From Clostridium beijerinckii (GTDB lineage: Bacteria; Bacillota; Clostridia; Clostridiales; Clostridiaceae), in contig CP029329.1 in assembly GCA_003129525.1 (NCBI GenBank), positions 2,151,501 to 2,215,500 of the forward strand: a DNA stretch of 64,000 nt, read 5' to 3'. Both the position numbers and the translations under genes were made by a program. Under the pieces are notes generated by a model that was not told where the DNA came from, ran no database searches, and worked only from the letters and a program-made list of their open reading frames with translations. Numbering within the stretch: the first letter of the stretch is position 1; every line of letters starts with the position of its first letter. Shown here piece by piece: positions 8,350 to 16,330 of this stretch.

Positions 8350-9516
8350 ATGCGCTATATAAAAATTAAAGATATAATAAAGATATTGATTTCGTATATT
8401 ATAGCTTTTCCTTTTTACTTATTTAGAATTTTCCCGATAAACAATAAGAAAATAGCTGTTTTATGTTTTGGTGGAAAAGGATACGGTGATAATCCTAAAT
8501 ACATTATTGATGAAATTATTAATAAGCACTTTGAAGGTGATATTGTTTGGGTAGTTAGAGACATGGAAACTGAGTTTCCTAGTAACATAAGAAAGGTGAA
8601 ACTACATTCTATAAAATCAATATATGAAATGGCAACATCAAGAATTTGGATAAATAATACACGAATGTCATTATATATAAGAAAGAGAAAAGAACAATAT
8701 TATATTCAAACTTGGCACGGCGGTGTTGCTCTTAAGAAAATTGGAAAAGATGTTGATCCAAACACTGTTTCATTTTCACATTATTATGCTGCCCAAAGAG
8801 ATGCAAAGATGACCGATTTATTATTATCAAATAGTTTGTTTTGCACTAATATGTATCATAATAGCTTTTGGTATAGCGGTGAAATTTTAGAATCTGGTTC
8901 TCCAAGAAATGATATTCTTATCAATAATTCAAGTGATAGCAAGAATATTAAAGATAAACTAGGAATTCATAAAGATACGAAAGTGATATTATATGCACCT
9001 ACTTTCAGAGATAATGGACGGATTGATGTTTTTGACTTAGATTGTAAGCAAATAATATTTAATTTTGAAAAAAAGTATAAATGTAAATTTTGTATCATTA
9101 TTCGTTTACATCCTAATATGAGCTCAACTGAATTAAATATAAAATTTTCAAAAAGTATTTTGAATGGAACAAGTTATTCAGATATGTATGAGTTATTAAA
9201 TATTTCGGATGTATTGATTACTGATTATTCAAGTACAATGTTTGAATTTGGCATGCTTTTAAAACCTGTTTACTTGTATGTGAAAGATTTGGATGATTAT
9301 ACTAAGAGTCGTGGGTTATACCTAGATATAGAAAAATTACCATATGTTGTTTGCAAAGACAAAGAAAGCTTGTATAATAAAATACAAGAGTTTAATTTAG
9401 AAGATTATCAAGAGCATGTTCATAAATTTAATATGAATTTGGGGTTTTGTGAGAATGGAACTGCATCAAAAACTGTAGTGGAGAGAATTGAAAGTATAAT
9501 TCAATCTTACAAATGA
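8350..9516 (+). CDS. CDP-glycerol glycerophosphotransferase family protein (TagB/TagF-like)
   Basis: Transfers glycerol-phosphate (or a related polyol phosphate) from CDP-glycerol. The 388 residues show a short hydrophobic N-terminal segment (about 10-25), a QTWHGG motif (about 122), the SPRNDIL region, a conserved histidine in RLHPNMS and LITDYSSTMFEFG (the TDYSS signature) in the C-terminal GT-B domain. ATG 8350 follows GGAGGT. Together with the TagD-like gene at 3660 it argues for a glycerol-phosphate substituent or a teichoic-acid-like backbone. The donor could also be another CDP-polyol. Confidence 0.9.
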   Translation: MRYIKIKDIIKILISYIIAFPFYLFRIFPINNKKIAVLCFGGKGYGDNPKYIIDEIINKHFEGDIVWVVRDMETEFPSNIRKVKLHSIKSIYEMATSRIWINNTRMSLYIRKRKEQYYIQTWHGGVALKKIGKDVDPNTVSFSHYYAAQRDAKMTDLLLSNSLFCTNMYHNSFWYSGEILESGSPRNDILINNSSDSKNIKDKLGIHKDTKVILYAPTFRDNGRIDVFDLDCKQIIFNFEKKYKCKFCIIIRLHPNMSSTELNIKFSKSILNGTSYSDMYELLNISDVLITDYSSTMFEFGMLLKPVYLYVKDLDDYTKSRGLYLDIEKLPYVVCKDKESLYNKIQEFNLEDYQEHVHKFNMNLGFCENGTASKTVVERIESIIQSYK

Positions 9517-9635
9517 GTAATAATTTGAAAAAAGTTTTAGAATGAGTAAACGATCATGAAATCTTTAACTTGTTAGTGCATTACTCATTATTTAACACTA
9601 AAGGTTAATATATAAATTTAGGAGTAATAAATATA

Positions 9636-10574
9636 ATGAAAATTGAAAGAGATAAATTAGTTATAAAGCTAAAAAATGCAATCAGTAATAAAGTCTTTTT
9701 AAAAACTATAATAATTGGTTTAAAAAAGGTTAGGCACATATTTTGGATAAATAATGATAGTATTAGAAGAAATCAATTAGATATATATGACTATAAAAAA
9801 CTTAAAAAGAAATATTACCATATTATTGAAAAACGAAGAGTAGAAGAAAATATGCAATATAAACAGTCAAATAGAGTTTGGATATGCTGGTTACAAGGAA
9901 TAGATAATGCTCCTCAGCTTGTAAAGCGTTGTGTGTATTCAATATATAAAAATCTTGATGAAAGAGATATTACTATAATTACAAGTGAGAATTACTACGA
10001 ATATGTAAACCTACCTAAATATATTATAAATAAGTGGGAACATGGAATAATCTCTAATGCTCATTTTTCTGATTTATTACGTCTTGAATTGATAATAAAT
10101 TATGGCGGCATTTGGATGGATTCAACTGTTTTGTGCACTGATAAAAAGATTCCTAAATACATTACAAATGTACCGTTATTTGTGTACAGTAATGAATATC
10201 GAGGATCTGACGTAATTGTTGCATCAAATTGGTTGATATCTGGAAATAAAAATAACAACATTTTAGTTGCTACAAGAGATTTGCTGTATGAATATTGGAA
10301 AAATGAAGATGTTTTAATAAATTATTTTATATTTCATTTATTTTTTACAATGGCCACTGAGAAATATACTGAGGAATGGAAACTTGTACACAAATTCAAT
10401 AATATAAGTCCACATATATTGCAACATGAATTATTTGATAAGTATAGCGATGAAAGATTTGAAGAAATCAAATCTATGTCTGTGTTTCACAAGTTGAACA
10501 ATAAAAGTGTTGGTCCGAAGTATAAATCAGACACATATTATGATTATATTATAAACAAAGGAATTGAATTATAA
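9636..10574 (+). CDS. Capsular polysaccharide synthesis glycosyltransferase (Caps_synth/OCH1-like)
   Basis: 312 residues with the hallmark of the Caps_synth/GT32-like group: VWICWLQGIDNAPQLV near residue 85, then ISNAHFSDLLRLELI and YGGIWMDSTVL (about 155-170), where the D of GGIWMDS takes the place of the DXD. The first 70 residues are basic and charged. ATG 9636 is preceded by AGGAG at 9622. The 119-bp gap upstream has no clear terminator, so it likely belongs to the same transcript. Sugar specificity unknown. Confidence 0.85.
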   Translation: MKIERDKLVIKLKNAISNKVFLKTIIIGLKKVRHIFWINNDSIRRNQLDIYDYKKLKKKYYHIIEKRRVEENMQYKQSNRVWICWLQGIDNAPQLVKRCVYSIYKNLDERDITIITSENYYEYVNLPKYIINKWEHGIISNAHFSDLLRLELIINYGGIWMDSTVLCTDKKIPKYITNVPLFVYSNEYRGSDVIVASNWLISGNKNNNILVATRDLLYEYWKNEDVLINYFIFHLFFTMATEKYTEEWKLVHKFNNISPHILQHELFDKYSDERFEEIKSMSVFHKLNNKSVGPKYKSDTYYDYIINKGIEL

Positions 10575-10611
10575 TTAAAGGATTTAATATAGAGAAGAAG
10601 GATGTATTGTT

Positions 10612-12087
10612 ATGAGTGGCATTAAAAAGAATTTAATTTATAATATTCTATATGAATTATTAATAATAGCGCTACCATTAATTACATCTCCATATATATC
10701 TAGAGTTTTAGGCGCTGAAACATCAGGTGTTTATACATATACTTATTCTATTGCATTCTATTTTTTAATGTTTTCTAGATTGGGTATTAGCATTTATGGT
10801 AACAGAAGTATAGCTCAAACTAGAGATAGTAAGGAGAACAGAAGCAGAATATTTTGTAGCATTTATGCATTTCAATTTATTGTTTCACTAATTAATATAA
10901 TTATCTACATAACATATATAAAAGTATTTTATGAAGATTATTTTACGATAACATTAATTCAAGGGTTTTATGTATTTTCAGGGATTTTTGATATTTCATG
11001 GTTTTTTTTTGGAATGGAAGAATTTAAGGTAACTGTTACTAGAAATTCTATTGTGAAAATAATTTTAACAGTTTGTATATTATTGTTTGTAAAAAAACCT
11101 GAAGATTTATGGAAGTATACATTGATTATAAGTTTAAGTACATTAATTGGACAAATGTCTGTCTGGCCTTTTTTGAAAGGTAAAATATATTATGTAAAGC
11201 CAAAATTCAAGGAAATAACTGCTCATATAAAACCAAATTTAATTCTATTTATTCCAGTATTGGCTACAAGTGTATTTACTGTTATGGATAAAATAATGAT
11301 TGGTACTTTCAGCAGTATGTCACAAGTTGGTTATTATAACTATTCAAATAATATTATTGATGTACCAAAAGTTCTTATTAGATCGTTGGGTACTGTAATG
11401 CTTCCGAGAATGACGAATTTAGTTTCAAATGGGAAAAAAAAGCAGAGTCTAATGTATATAGAAAATTCTCTATTGCTTGTATCATGTTTATCGATCGCAA
11501 TGGCTTTTGGAATAGCAGCAGTAGCGAATAATTTCGCCCCATTATTTTGGGGAAATGAATACGAAGCTTGTAGTCCTCTGATTTTTGGGTTATCGGTAGC
11601 GGTAGTTTTCAGCGTTTGGGGAAATGTGTTAAGAACACAGTATTTAATTCCTAATTCTAGGGACAAAGAATATTCAATTTCTCTTGTAGTAGCTGCGGGT
11701 GTTAATGGAATAATTAATTTTATACTGATTAGATATTTAGGTGCACTTGGAGCTGTTATTGGAACCATTGCGGCTGAATTTGTATTGGCAGCATATCAGA
11801 CTTTTATAATTAGAAGTGAATTAGATATACGTTCGTATTTAAAAAATGGGATAGTTTTTATACCTTTTGGATTAATAATGTATATCATTGTTAAATACAT
11901 AGGTCTTTTGTTTGGAAGATCGTGGATAGTGTTAGCTATACAAATATTATGTGGAATTTTAATTTATATAGGATTGTGTGCAATTTATATATTTAAATCA
12001 AAAAAGCCAATAATTATTGAAATAAAGAAACAAGTAAAAGAATATATTTTAAATTTTATCAAGAAAACAGAACTTAAGAATAAATAG
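10612..12087 (+). CDS. Wzx-type polysaccharide flippase
   Basis: 491-residue MATE/MOP-superfamily membrane protein with about fourteen hydrophobic helices. The opening NLIYNILYELLIIALPLITS and the SPYISRVLGAE segment are typical of Wzx/RfbX transporters, which flip undecaprenyl-linked repeat units across the membrane. ATG 10612. With the initiating transferase (2804) and the probable polymerase (7129) it makes the pathway Wzx/Wzy-dependent. A long reverse-strand frame inside it (11340-11768) is a composition shadow. Confidence 0.93.
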   Translation: MSGIKKNLIYNILYELLIIALPLITSPYISRVLGAETSGVYTYTYSIAFYFLMFSRLGISIYGNRSIAQTRDSKENRSRIFCSIYAFQFIVSLINIIIYITYIKVFYEDYFTITLIQGFYVFSGIFDISWFFFGMEEFKVTVTRNSIVKIILTVCILLFVKKPEDLWKYTLIISLSTLIGQMSVWPFLKGKIYYVKPKFKEITAHIKPNLILFIPVLATSVFTVMDKIMIGTFSSMSQVGYYNYSNNIIDVPKVLIRSLGTVMLPRMTNLVSNGKKKQSLMYIENSLLLVSCLSIAMAFGIAAVANNFAPLFWGNEYEACSPLIFGLSVAVVFSVWGNVLRTQYLIPNSRDKEYSISLVVAAGVNGIINFILIRYLGALGAVIGTIAAEFVLAAYQTFIIRSELDIRSYLKNGIVFIPFGLIMYIIVKYIGLLFGRSWIVLAIQILCGILIYIGLCAIYIFKSKKPIIIEIKKQVKEYILNFIKKTELKNK

Positions 12088-12129
12088 ATACTAAAGTAAA
12101 ATAATATGTATTAGCTCGTGAGGTAAAAT

Positions 12130-13401
12130 GTGAAAAATAAGTCATCTATAACTAATAAAATAATTTTATTTAATGAAAAAAAGGATTGTTGCGCCTGTGG
12201 CGCATGCATGAACATATGTCCCCAAAAGGCTATTTCTATGGTAGAAGATGAATATGGTTTTTCTTATCCACAGATTGACAATGAATGTTGTGTTAAATGT
12301 GAAGCGTGTAAAACAGTCTGTGGATTTCAAAATGTAACTGAAACAAATTCGCCAATCGTAACGTATGCTTCTGCAATGAAAAATGAAACTGAAGTATTAG
12401 CTTCTGCTTCAGGTGGTATATTTGTAGCATTAGCAAAAGCATTTTTAGCTGATGGAGGAATTGTATTTGGAGTTTCAATGGAATATATTAACGGTCTATT
12501 AACACCTATGCATATTTCTATTAATAATATTAATGATTTGTATAAGCTACAAGGATCGAAATACGTTCAAAGTTATATCGGTGAAGTATCTTGTGAAGTA
12601 AAGAGGTATTTAATAGAAGGGAAAAAAGTGTTGTTTTCTGGAACACCATGTCAGGTTGCTGGATTGAAAGCATTTTTAAAAAGAGATTATAAAAATTTAT
12701 TAACGATTGATATTATTTGCCATGGTGTACCAAATATAAAATTCTTTCAAGGATATATTAAACATCTTGAAAAAAAACTTAAAGGAAAAATAATTAAGTA
12801 TAAATTTAGAGATAAGAAAAAGGGATGGGGTCTTAGTGGAAAAGTAGTTTATAAAACAGAGGTAGGAAAAGTAAAAGAAAAACTGATTCCGTGTAATGTT
12901 TCTTCATACTATAGTTTTTTTCTTAGTGCTGATATTTATCGAGAAAATTGCTATTCATGTAAGTATTCTTCATCTCATCGTCCAGGAGATATTACGATTG
13001 GAGATTATTGGGGGGTTCAAAAAGAACATCCAGAGATTATGGAAGAAAATGGCGGAATATTAAGTGAGATAAAGGGTATTTCCTGTATTATTGTAAATAC
13101 GGAAAAAGGAAAAGAATATTTAAGTTCATATGGTTTTGAATTAATACTTTTTCCCTCCGAATTTGAAAAAGCAGCTAGAAAAAATAGTCAACTAAATACG
13201 CCAAGTTGTTCTAGTAAGTTCAGAGATGATATACTTATGATATTTAAAACTCAGGGTTATGATGCAGTTGAAAAATATTTTAGGAATAAAATGGGTATAA
13301 AGTATTATTATCATGTTCTAAATAGCAAAATACCCCAAAAATTAAAAAAGAAAATAAAGAAAAAACTATGCAAAATTAAACTATTTGGTAAAATCATATA
13401 G
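12130..13401 (+). CDS. FrhB-like iron-sulfur protein of polysaccharide clusters
   Basis: Belongs to the coenzyme F420 hydrogenase/dehydrogenase beta-subunit family, but clostridia are not known to use F420, so the literal name should not be trusted. Two 4Fe-4S motifs start the protein: CCACGACMNICP (about 17-28) and CVKCEACKTVC (about 54-64). The FrhB domain follows, with FSGTPCQVAGLKAFL and CHGVPN, and further cysteines (NCYSCKYSS) lie near residue 275. GTG 12130 follows GAGGT at 12120; an ATG two bases upstream runs straight into TGA. 423 residues. It often co-occurs with pyruvyl transferases, suggesting a redox role in sugar modification. Substrate unknown. Confidence 0.8.
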   Translation: MKNKSSITNKIILFNEKKDCCACGACMNICPQKAISMVEDEYGFSYPQIDNECCVKCEACKTVCGFQNVTETNSPIVTYASAMKNETEVLASASGGIFVALAKAFLADGGIVFGVSMEYINGLLTPMHISINNINDLYKLQGSKYVQSYIGEVSCEVKRYLIEGKKVLFSGTPCQVAGLKAFLKRDYKNLLTIDIICHGVPNIKFFQGYIKHLEKKLKGKIIKYKFRDKKKGWGLSGKVVYKTEVGKVKEKLIPCNVSSYYSFFLSADIYRENCYSCKYSSSHRPGDITIGDYWGVQKEHPEIMEENGGILSEIKGISCIIVNTEKGKEYLSSYGFELILFPSEFEKAARKNSQLNTPSCSSKFRDDILMIFKTQGYDAVEKYFRNKMGIKYYYHVLNSKIPQKLKKKIKKKLCKIKLFGKII

Positions 13402-13436
13402 CAAGTCGCTCGTAAACTCCCGACTAGCACCCCCGG
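13401..13436 (+). repeat. R repeat copy 1 (36-bp core)
   Basis: First copy of the core that begins GCAAGTCGCTCG and ends CTAGCACCCCCGG, starting at the stop codon of the FrhB-like gene. It is identical to copy 2 at 13509. It can form a small hairpin (AGTCG/CGACT). It lacks the downstream tail found in copies 2-4. Confidence 0.85.
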
Positions 13437-13466
13437 CAGGTTGTGCATAAATTAAACTTTTCGTAT

Positions 13467-13504
13467 AAAATAACGCCTGTAACATTTAATTACGGGCGTT
13501 ATTT
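13467..13504 (+). terminator. Hairpin at the end of the polysaccharide cluster
   Basis: AAATAACGCCTGTAA pairs with TTACGGGCGTTATTT with one G-T wobble. The T-run behind it is short, so it may terminate either strand weakly. Confidence 0.6.
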
Positions 13505-13508
13505 CAGA

Positions 13509-13637
13509 GCAAGTCGCTCGTAAACTCCCGACTAGCACCCCCGGGGAAAACAGAAATTACCAGGTACAAGTTCAAAATAATAAAGAAATATAGATAACAG
13601 GTAAGATGAATTAATAAAATCTTATCTGTTTTTTGTT
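13509..13637 (+). repeat. R repeat copy 2 with tail and terminator
   Basis: The 36-bp core (13509-13544) is followed by the conserved tail GGGGAAAACAGAAATTACC and CAGGTACAAG (13543-13570). A rho-independent terminator follows at 13597-13634: ACAGGTAAGAT pairs with ATCTTATCTGT before six Ts. The next 45 bases hold a TATAAT-like promoter (TATAATATTAATAT) for the following module. Confidence 0.8.
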
Positions 13638-13723
13638 TTAAGTAAATAGTTTATACAAGAATATAATATTAATATTAGAGTTGATTATATGAATGAAATA
13701 CTGAAAAATTGTTGGAGGAGTTT

Positions 13724-13825
13724 ATGATGGATGCATTATCCGTTAGAAGTTTAACTACACAGACATATGATGAGAATTTGGCAAATAAAATGGTTAATGA
13801 TATAGTTAATGTTTATTTTCCATAA
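13724..13825 (+). pseudogene. HEPN toxin remnant (C-terminal piece), copy 1
   Basis: A 33-codon frame behind GGAGGAG encodes RSLTTQTYDENLANKMVN, closely matching the C-terminal region of the intact HEPN protein at 14403 (RNSTSHIYNENLANEIAN). The catalytic R-X4-H-X-Y is degraded because the histidine is Q. A TAA at 13823 interrupts what looks like further C-terminal sequence (LKKMHDKLEKEV) continuing to 13864. It is a leftover of an older HEPN/MNT module and exists again at 20373. Confidence 0.7.
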
Positions 13826-13867
13826 TTAAAGAAAATGCATGATAAATTAGAAAAGGAAGTATAATTT

Positions 13868-14029
13868 ATGTATGGATTATTAGATAAGGATTTAAATTAT
13901 ATTTTAGATGCTTTGAGTAAATTTTCAGAAATCGAAAAGGCAGTCATTTTTGGAAGTAGAGCAATGGGAAATTATAAGAAGGGATCAGATATTGATTTAG
14001 TAATAATGGGAAGTAAAGATAACAGGTAA
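13868..14029 (+). pseudogene. MNT antitoxin remnant (N-terminal piece), copy 1
   Basis: 53 codons from ATG 13868 encode the first third of a minimal nucleotidyltransferase, including the complete GSX10DXD motif (GSRAMGNYKKGSDID). The frame ends exactly where the terminator repeat (AACAGGTAAG) begins, showing that recombination at this repeat removed the rest. Probably non-functional, although the metal site itself is intact. Copy 2 is at 20517. Confidence 0.72.
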
Positions 14030-14062
14030 GATTTAATTAATTGAAAATCTCATCTGTTTTTT
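14021..14062 (+). terminator. Module-boundary terminator with following promoter
   Basis: ACAGGTAAGATTT pairs with AAATCTCATCTGT before TTTTTT. It is the same family as 13597-13634 and 14922-14966. AGTTTATAGTATATAATG (14077-14094) behind it offers a -10 box for the intact MNT/HEPN pair. Confidence 0.7.
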
Positions 14063-14119
14063 ATTTTAAGTAAATAGTTTATAGTATATAATGTTAATAT
14101 AAAATTAATCCGAGGAGTG

Positions 14120-14416
14120 ATGAATTTGAATTTAGAACGAAGGATTGTTGATGAAATAGTAGGTATATGTCATAAGTATGAGCACATTAGAAAAGTCATT
14201 CTTTTTGGATCTAGAGCACGCGAAGATAATTCAATTAAAAGTGACATCGATTTAGCTATATATTGTGATAATTCAATAGTAGATTTTATTGAGGATATTG
14301 AAATGAATACTAGTACTTTACTAGAATTTGATTTTTCAGATATGAAAGGTATACAGGATGAGCTATTTATAGAGCAAGTAAAAAAAGAAGGAGTAGTTAT
14401 TTATGCGAAGCATTGA
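14120..14416 (+). CDS. mntA: MNT-type antitoxin (MntA-like nucleotidyltransferase), copy 1
   Basis: Minimal nucleotidyltransferase of 98 residues. The GSX10DXD motif (G30, S31, D42, D44: GSRAREDNSIKSDID) is complete, so it should be catalytically active. In studied HEPN-MNT systems MntA neutralises HepT by adding AMP to a tyrosine next to the HEPN catalytic site. ATG 14120 is only 2 bases from GAGGAG; TTG 14126 would be better spaced and is a real alternative start. It overlaps the HEPN gene by 14 bases, as expected of a translationally coupled pair. The duplicate at 20769 encodes an identical protein. Confidence 0.88.
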   Translation: MNLNLERRIVDEIVGICHKYEHIRKVILFGSRAREDNSIKSDIDLAIYCDNSIVDFIEDIEMNTSTLLEFDFSDMKGIQDELFIEQVKKEGVVIYAKH

Positions 14417-14795
14417 TTTCAAATATATGAATCTAAAAAAAGCTTATGATAGGCTTGTTGAGGTAAGCAATTTGTATGATGGAAAGAATGATATAATAAG
14501 AGACAGTTTAATTCAAAGATTTGAATTTACGTATGAACTTACTCATAAAACCCTTAGAGAATTTATGAAATATTTAGGTGTAACCCTGGAAAATTCATTT
14601 CCACGTACAATATATAAAAAAGCATATGTAAATAATTTAATATCTGATGATAAAGTCTGGATTAGTTTATTAGAAGATAGAAATTCTACGTCACACATAT
14701 ATAATGAAAATTTAGCAAATGAAATTGCTAATAGAATAGTAAATGAATATGTTAATGCAATAGGAGAATTAGTTGAGAATTTAGGAAAGCTTTAA
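14403..14795 (+). CDS. hepT: HEPN toxin (HepT-like RNase), copy 1
   Basis: 130-residue helical HEPN protein of the nucleotidyltransferase substrate-binding (HI0074-like) type. It carries the RNase motif R-X4-H-X-Y (R93, H98, Y100 in RNSTSHIY), whose tyrosine is the AMP acceptor in characterised HepT toxins. Its ATG overlaps the end of the MNT gene. It differs from copy 2 (21052) by one residue (T or A at position 43). Predicted mRNA- or tRNA-cleaving toxin held inactive by its neighbour; role in addiction, persistence or phage defence is inference. Confidence 0.88.
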   Translation: MRSIDFKYMNLKKAYDRLVEVSNLYDGKNDIIRDSLIQRFEFTYELTHKTLREFMKYLGVTLENSFPRTIYKKAYVNNLISDDKVWISLLEDRNSTSHIYNENLANEIANRIVNEYVNAIGELVENLGKL

Positions 14796-14820
14796 CCACG
14801 TGTTTTTTATCGTGGTTAAA
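14791..14820 (+). terminator. TTTAACCACG hairpin, copy 1
   Basis: Perfect 10-bp stem TTTAACCACG/CGTGGTTAAA with a T-rich loop, right after the HEPN stop codon. Diverged copies lie at 18755-18784 and 20263-20292 with mismatches in the stem. Confidence 0.7.
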
Positions 14821-14837
14821 AAATATCCACCTATAAA

Positions 14838-14966
14838 AAGTCAGTCGCAAACTCCTGACTAGCACCCCCAGGGAAAACAGAAATTACCAGGTACAAGTTC
14901 AAAATAATAAAGAAATAGAGATAACAGATAAGATGAATTAATAAAATCTTATCTGTTTTTTGTTTT
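14838..14966 (+). repeat. R repeat copy 3 with tail and terminator
   Basis: A variant core (AGTCAGTCGCAAACTCCTGA, then CTAGCACCCCCA) is followed by the same tail (14871-14897) and the same terminator family (14922-14966, AACAGATAAGAT/ATCTTATCTGTT plus Ts). From the tail on it nearly repeats 13543-13650. TATAATATTAATATAAAG (about 14985-15003) gives a promoter for the DUF3791/DUF3990 module. Confidence 0.8.
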
Positions 14967-15098
14967 AAGTAAATAGTTTATAGGATATAATATTAATATA
15001 AAGTAATTCATATAGTTAGGCGAAGTTTTCTTAATAGGAACACAATTTTCTTTACCTAAAGATTTTATAAGAACTTATACCTATAAGGGGTGATTGTA

Positions 15099-15317
15099 AT
15101 GAATGAAAAAGTATTAGAATTTACTATATTTTGTGTTGAAAGCTTATCTGAGAGATTAAATATTAGTGCTAAAAGAGTGTATAATATGCTCAAAAATGAT
15201 ACAAATATTTTAGAGTATTATATAATTCCTTGCTATGAACCTTTGCACACGCAGAGCAAGAGTTATATTATAGATGACTTAATAACAGTATTAAAAGAAA
15301 AAGGTGTAGTTGTATGA
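15099..15317 (+). CDS. DUF3791 family small protein
   Basis: 72-residue helical protein. RVYNMLKND in the middle and the C-terminal LHTQSKSYIIDDLITVLKE match my recollection of DUF3791 proteins, which are commonly encoded next to DUF3990 proteins. ATG 15099 with AAGGGG upstream; GTG 15090 overlaps that ribosome site. Its stop overlaps the start of the DUF3990 gene (ATGA), so the two are coupled. Likely the antitoxin or regulator of the trio; no experiment known to me proves this. Confidence 0.7.
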   Translation: MNEKVLEFTIFCVESLSERLNISAKRVYNMLKNDTNILEYYIIPCYEPLHTQSKSYIIDDLITVLKEKGVVV

Positions 15318-15793
15318 GAGTATATCATGGTTCATATTGTGAAATTAAATATCCTAATATAGAATTTTCTAGAGATGCTTTGGATTTTGGAAAAGGATTT
15401 TACGTAACTAGTATTAAAGAACAGGCCATTAATTGGGCAAGTAGATTTAAACTAAGAGGAAAAAAATCATATATAAATATATATAACTTAGACTTGGATA
15501 AAATTAGAGAAAAGTATAGTATTAAGGAATATCTTACTTATAGTGAAGAATGGTTGGATTTTATCTTGGTCTGTAGAGGCGGTAGTGATGTATATTTAGA
15601 AAATGATATTATTATAGGTGGAATTGCTGATGATAGAGTATATAATACAATTGAATTATATGAAGATAATTTAATAAATAAAGAAGAAGCGTTGAAAAGA
15701 TTGAGATATTATAAACCTAATAATCAAATTTGTATTGTTAATCAGGAAATCATTGATAAGTATTTAAATTATGAAGAAAGTAAAGTGGTGTAA
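15314..15793 (+). CDS. DUF3990 family protein, probable ADP-ribosyltransferase-like toxin
   Basis: 159 residues beginning MRVYHGS, followed by DFGKGFYVTS and later FILVCRGGSD. This pattern (an R/H near the N terminus, then a G-G-F-Y-x-T segment) is that of DUF3990, which I recall as related to the ADP-ribosyltransferase fold. It sits between two small helical proteins, starts in overlap with the first and ends 3 bases before the second. The arrangement suggests a toxin with one or two partners. Target and activity are unknown. Confidence 0.7.
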   Translation: MRVYHGSYCEIKYPNIEFSRDALDFGKGFYVTSIKEQAINWASRFKLRGKKSYINIYNLDLDKIREKYSIKEYLTYSEEWLDFILVCRGGSDVYLENDIIIGGIADDRVYNTIELYEDNLINKEEALKRLRYYKPNNQICIVNQEIIDKYLNYEESKVV

Positions 15794-15796
15794 TTT

Positions 15797-16027
15797 ATGG
15801 ATGCTAATAAAATTTTACTACAGTCTTTGTATAAGAAAATAATAATTGAATTTTCTAGAGTAACAGGAAAAGACTTAGAAGAAAGTATGGACTATTTTTA
15901 TAATTCAACTACATATGATTTAATAAGTAATGGAGTTGGAGATATGCATTGTCGTGGAGTAAAATATTTAACTGATGAATTGCTTCTGGAATATAGTATG
16001 ATGGAACAGATAGGATATCCTAAATAA
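15797..16027 (+). CDS. Small protein of the DUF3990 module
   Basis: 76-residue acidic protein (pattern LEESMDYFYNSTTYDLISNG, then DMHC), three bases downstream of the DUF3990 gene and certainly co-transcribed. Short proteins with a FYxSxTYxLIS motif often accompany DUF3990 genes; I cannot assign it a family with confidence. ATG 15797 with a weak ribosome site (GTGGTG). Confidence 0.6.
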   Translation: MDANKILLQSLYKKIIIEFSRVTGKDLEESMDYFYNSTTYDLISNGVGDMHCRGVKYLTDELLLEYSMMEQIGYPK

Positions 16028-16073
16028 CTAGCAACCTTAGCCCTTCGGTCTCCGGAAGTATCCCTGGGAGATA

Positions 16074-16191
16074 GCAAGTCGCTCGTAAACTCCTGACTAG
16101 CACCCCGGGGAAAACAGAAATTACCAGGTACAAGTTAATAGATTAAGAATTAACAAACAAGCAGGTGATAAAATTAATTCATCTGCTTTTT
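16074..16191 (+). repeat. R repeat copy 4 with tail and terminator
   Basis: Core 16074-16109 (one base changed, one C fewer), tail 16107-16134 identical to copies 2 and 3. A different terminator follows at 16159-16191: AAGCAGGTGA pairs with TCATCTGCTT before TTTTTT. The sequence before it (16027-16073) has no recognisable gene. Confidence 0.78.
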
Positions 16192-16330
16192 TAATATAAA
16201 AAATTTGTTTTATTATAATAGTAATGTTATTTTATTATTAATTCCTCTAAATTTATCTATTTGGAGATTATAAAAGATAAATAAGGTAATAATTAAAATG
16301 GTAAATGGTAATTTGAAAGATGGTGAAATA

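Larger units (their letters stand above)
13687..14793 (+). repeat. 1.1-kb module duplicated at 20336-21442
   Basis: The segment with the HEPN/MNT remnants and the intact MNT/HEPN pair recurs 6649 bases downstream. I found only about nine substitutions and no indel. Similarity stops abruptly at both ends, right after the HEPN gene and just upstream of the HEPN remnant. Confidence 0.9.

Noticed and set aside
13401-13544. Two identical 36-bp repeats with a spacer, CRISPR-like
   Set aside because: Only two adjacent copies, spacing of 72 bases with a terminator-like hairpin inside, later copies more than 1 kb apart, and no cas genes. It is a dispersed repeat, not an array.
15010-15092. Open stretch LGEVFLIGTQFSLPKDFIRT before the DUF3791 gene
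   Set aside because: No start codon or ribosome site, and it ends at the ribosome site of the next gene. Likely the tail of a lost gene.
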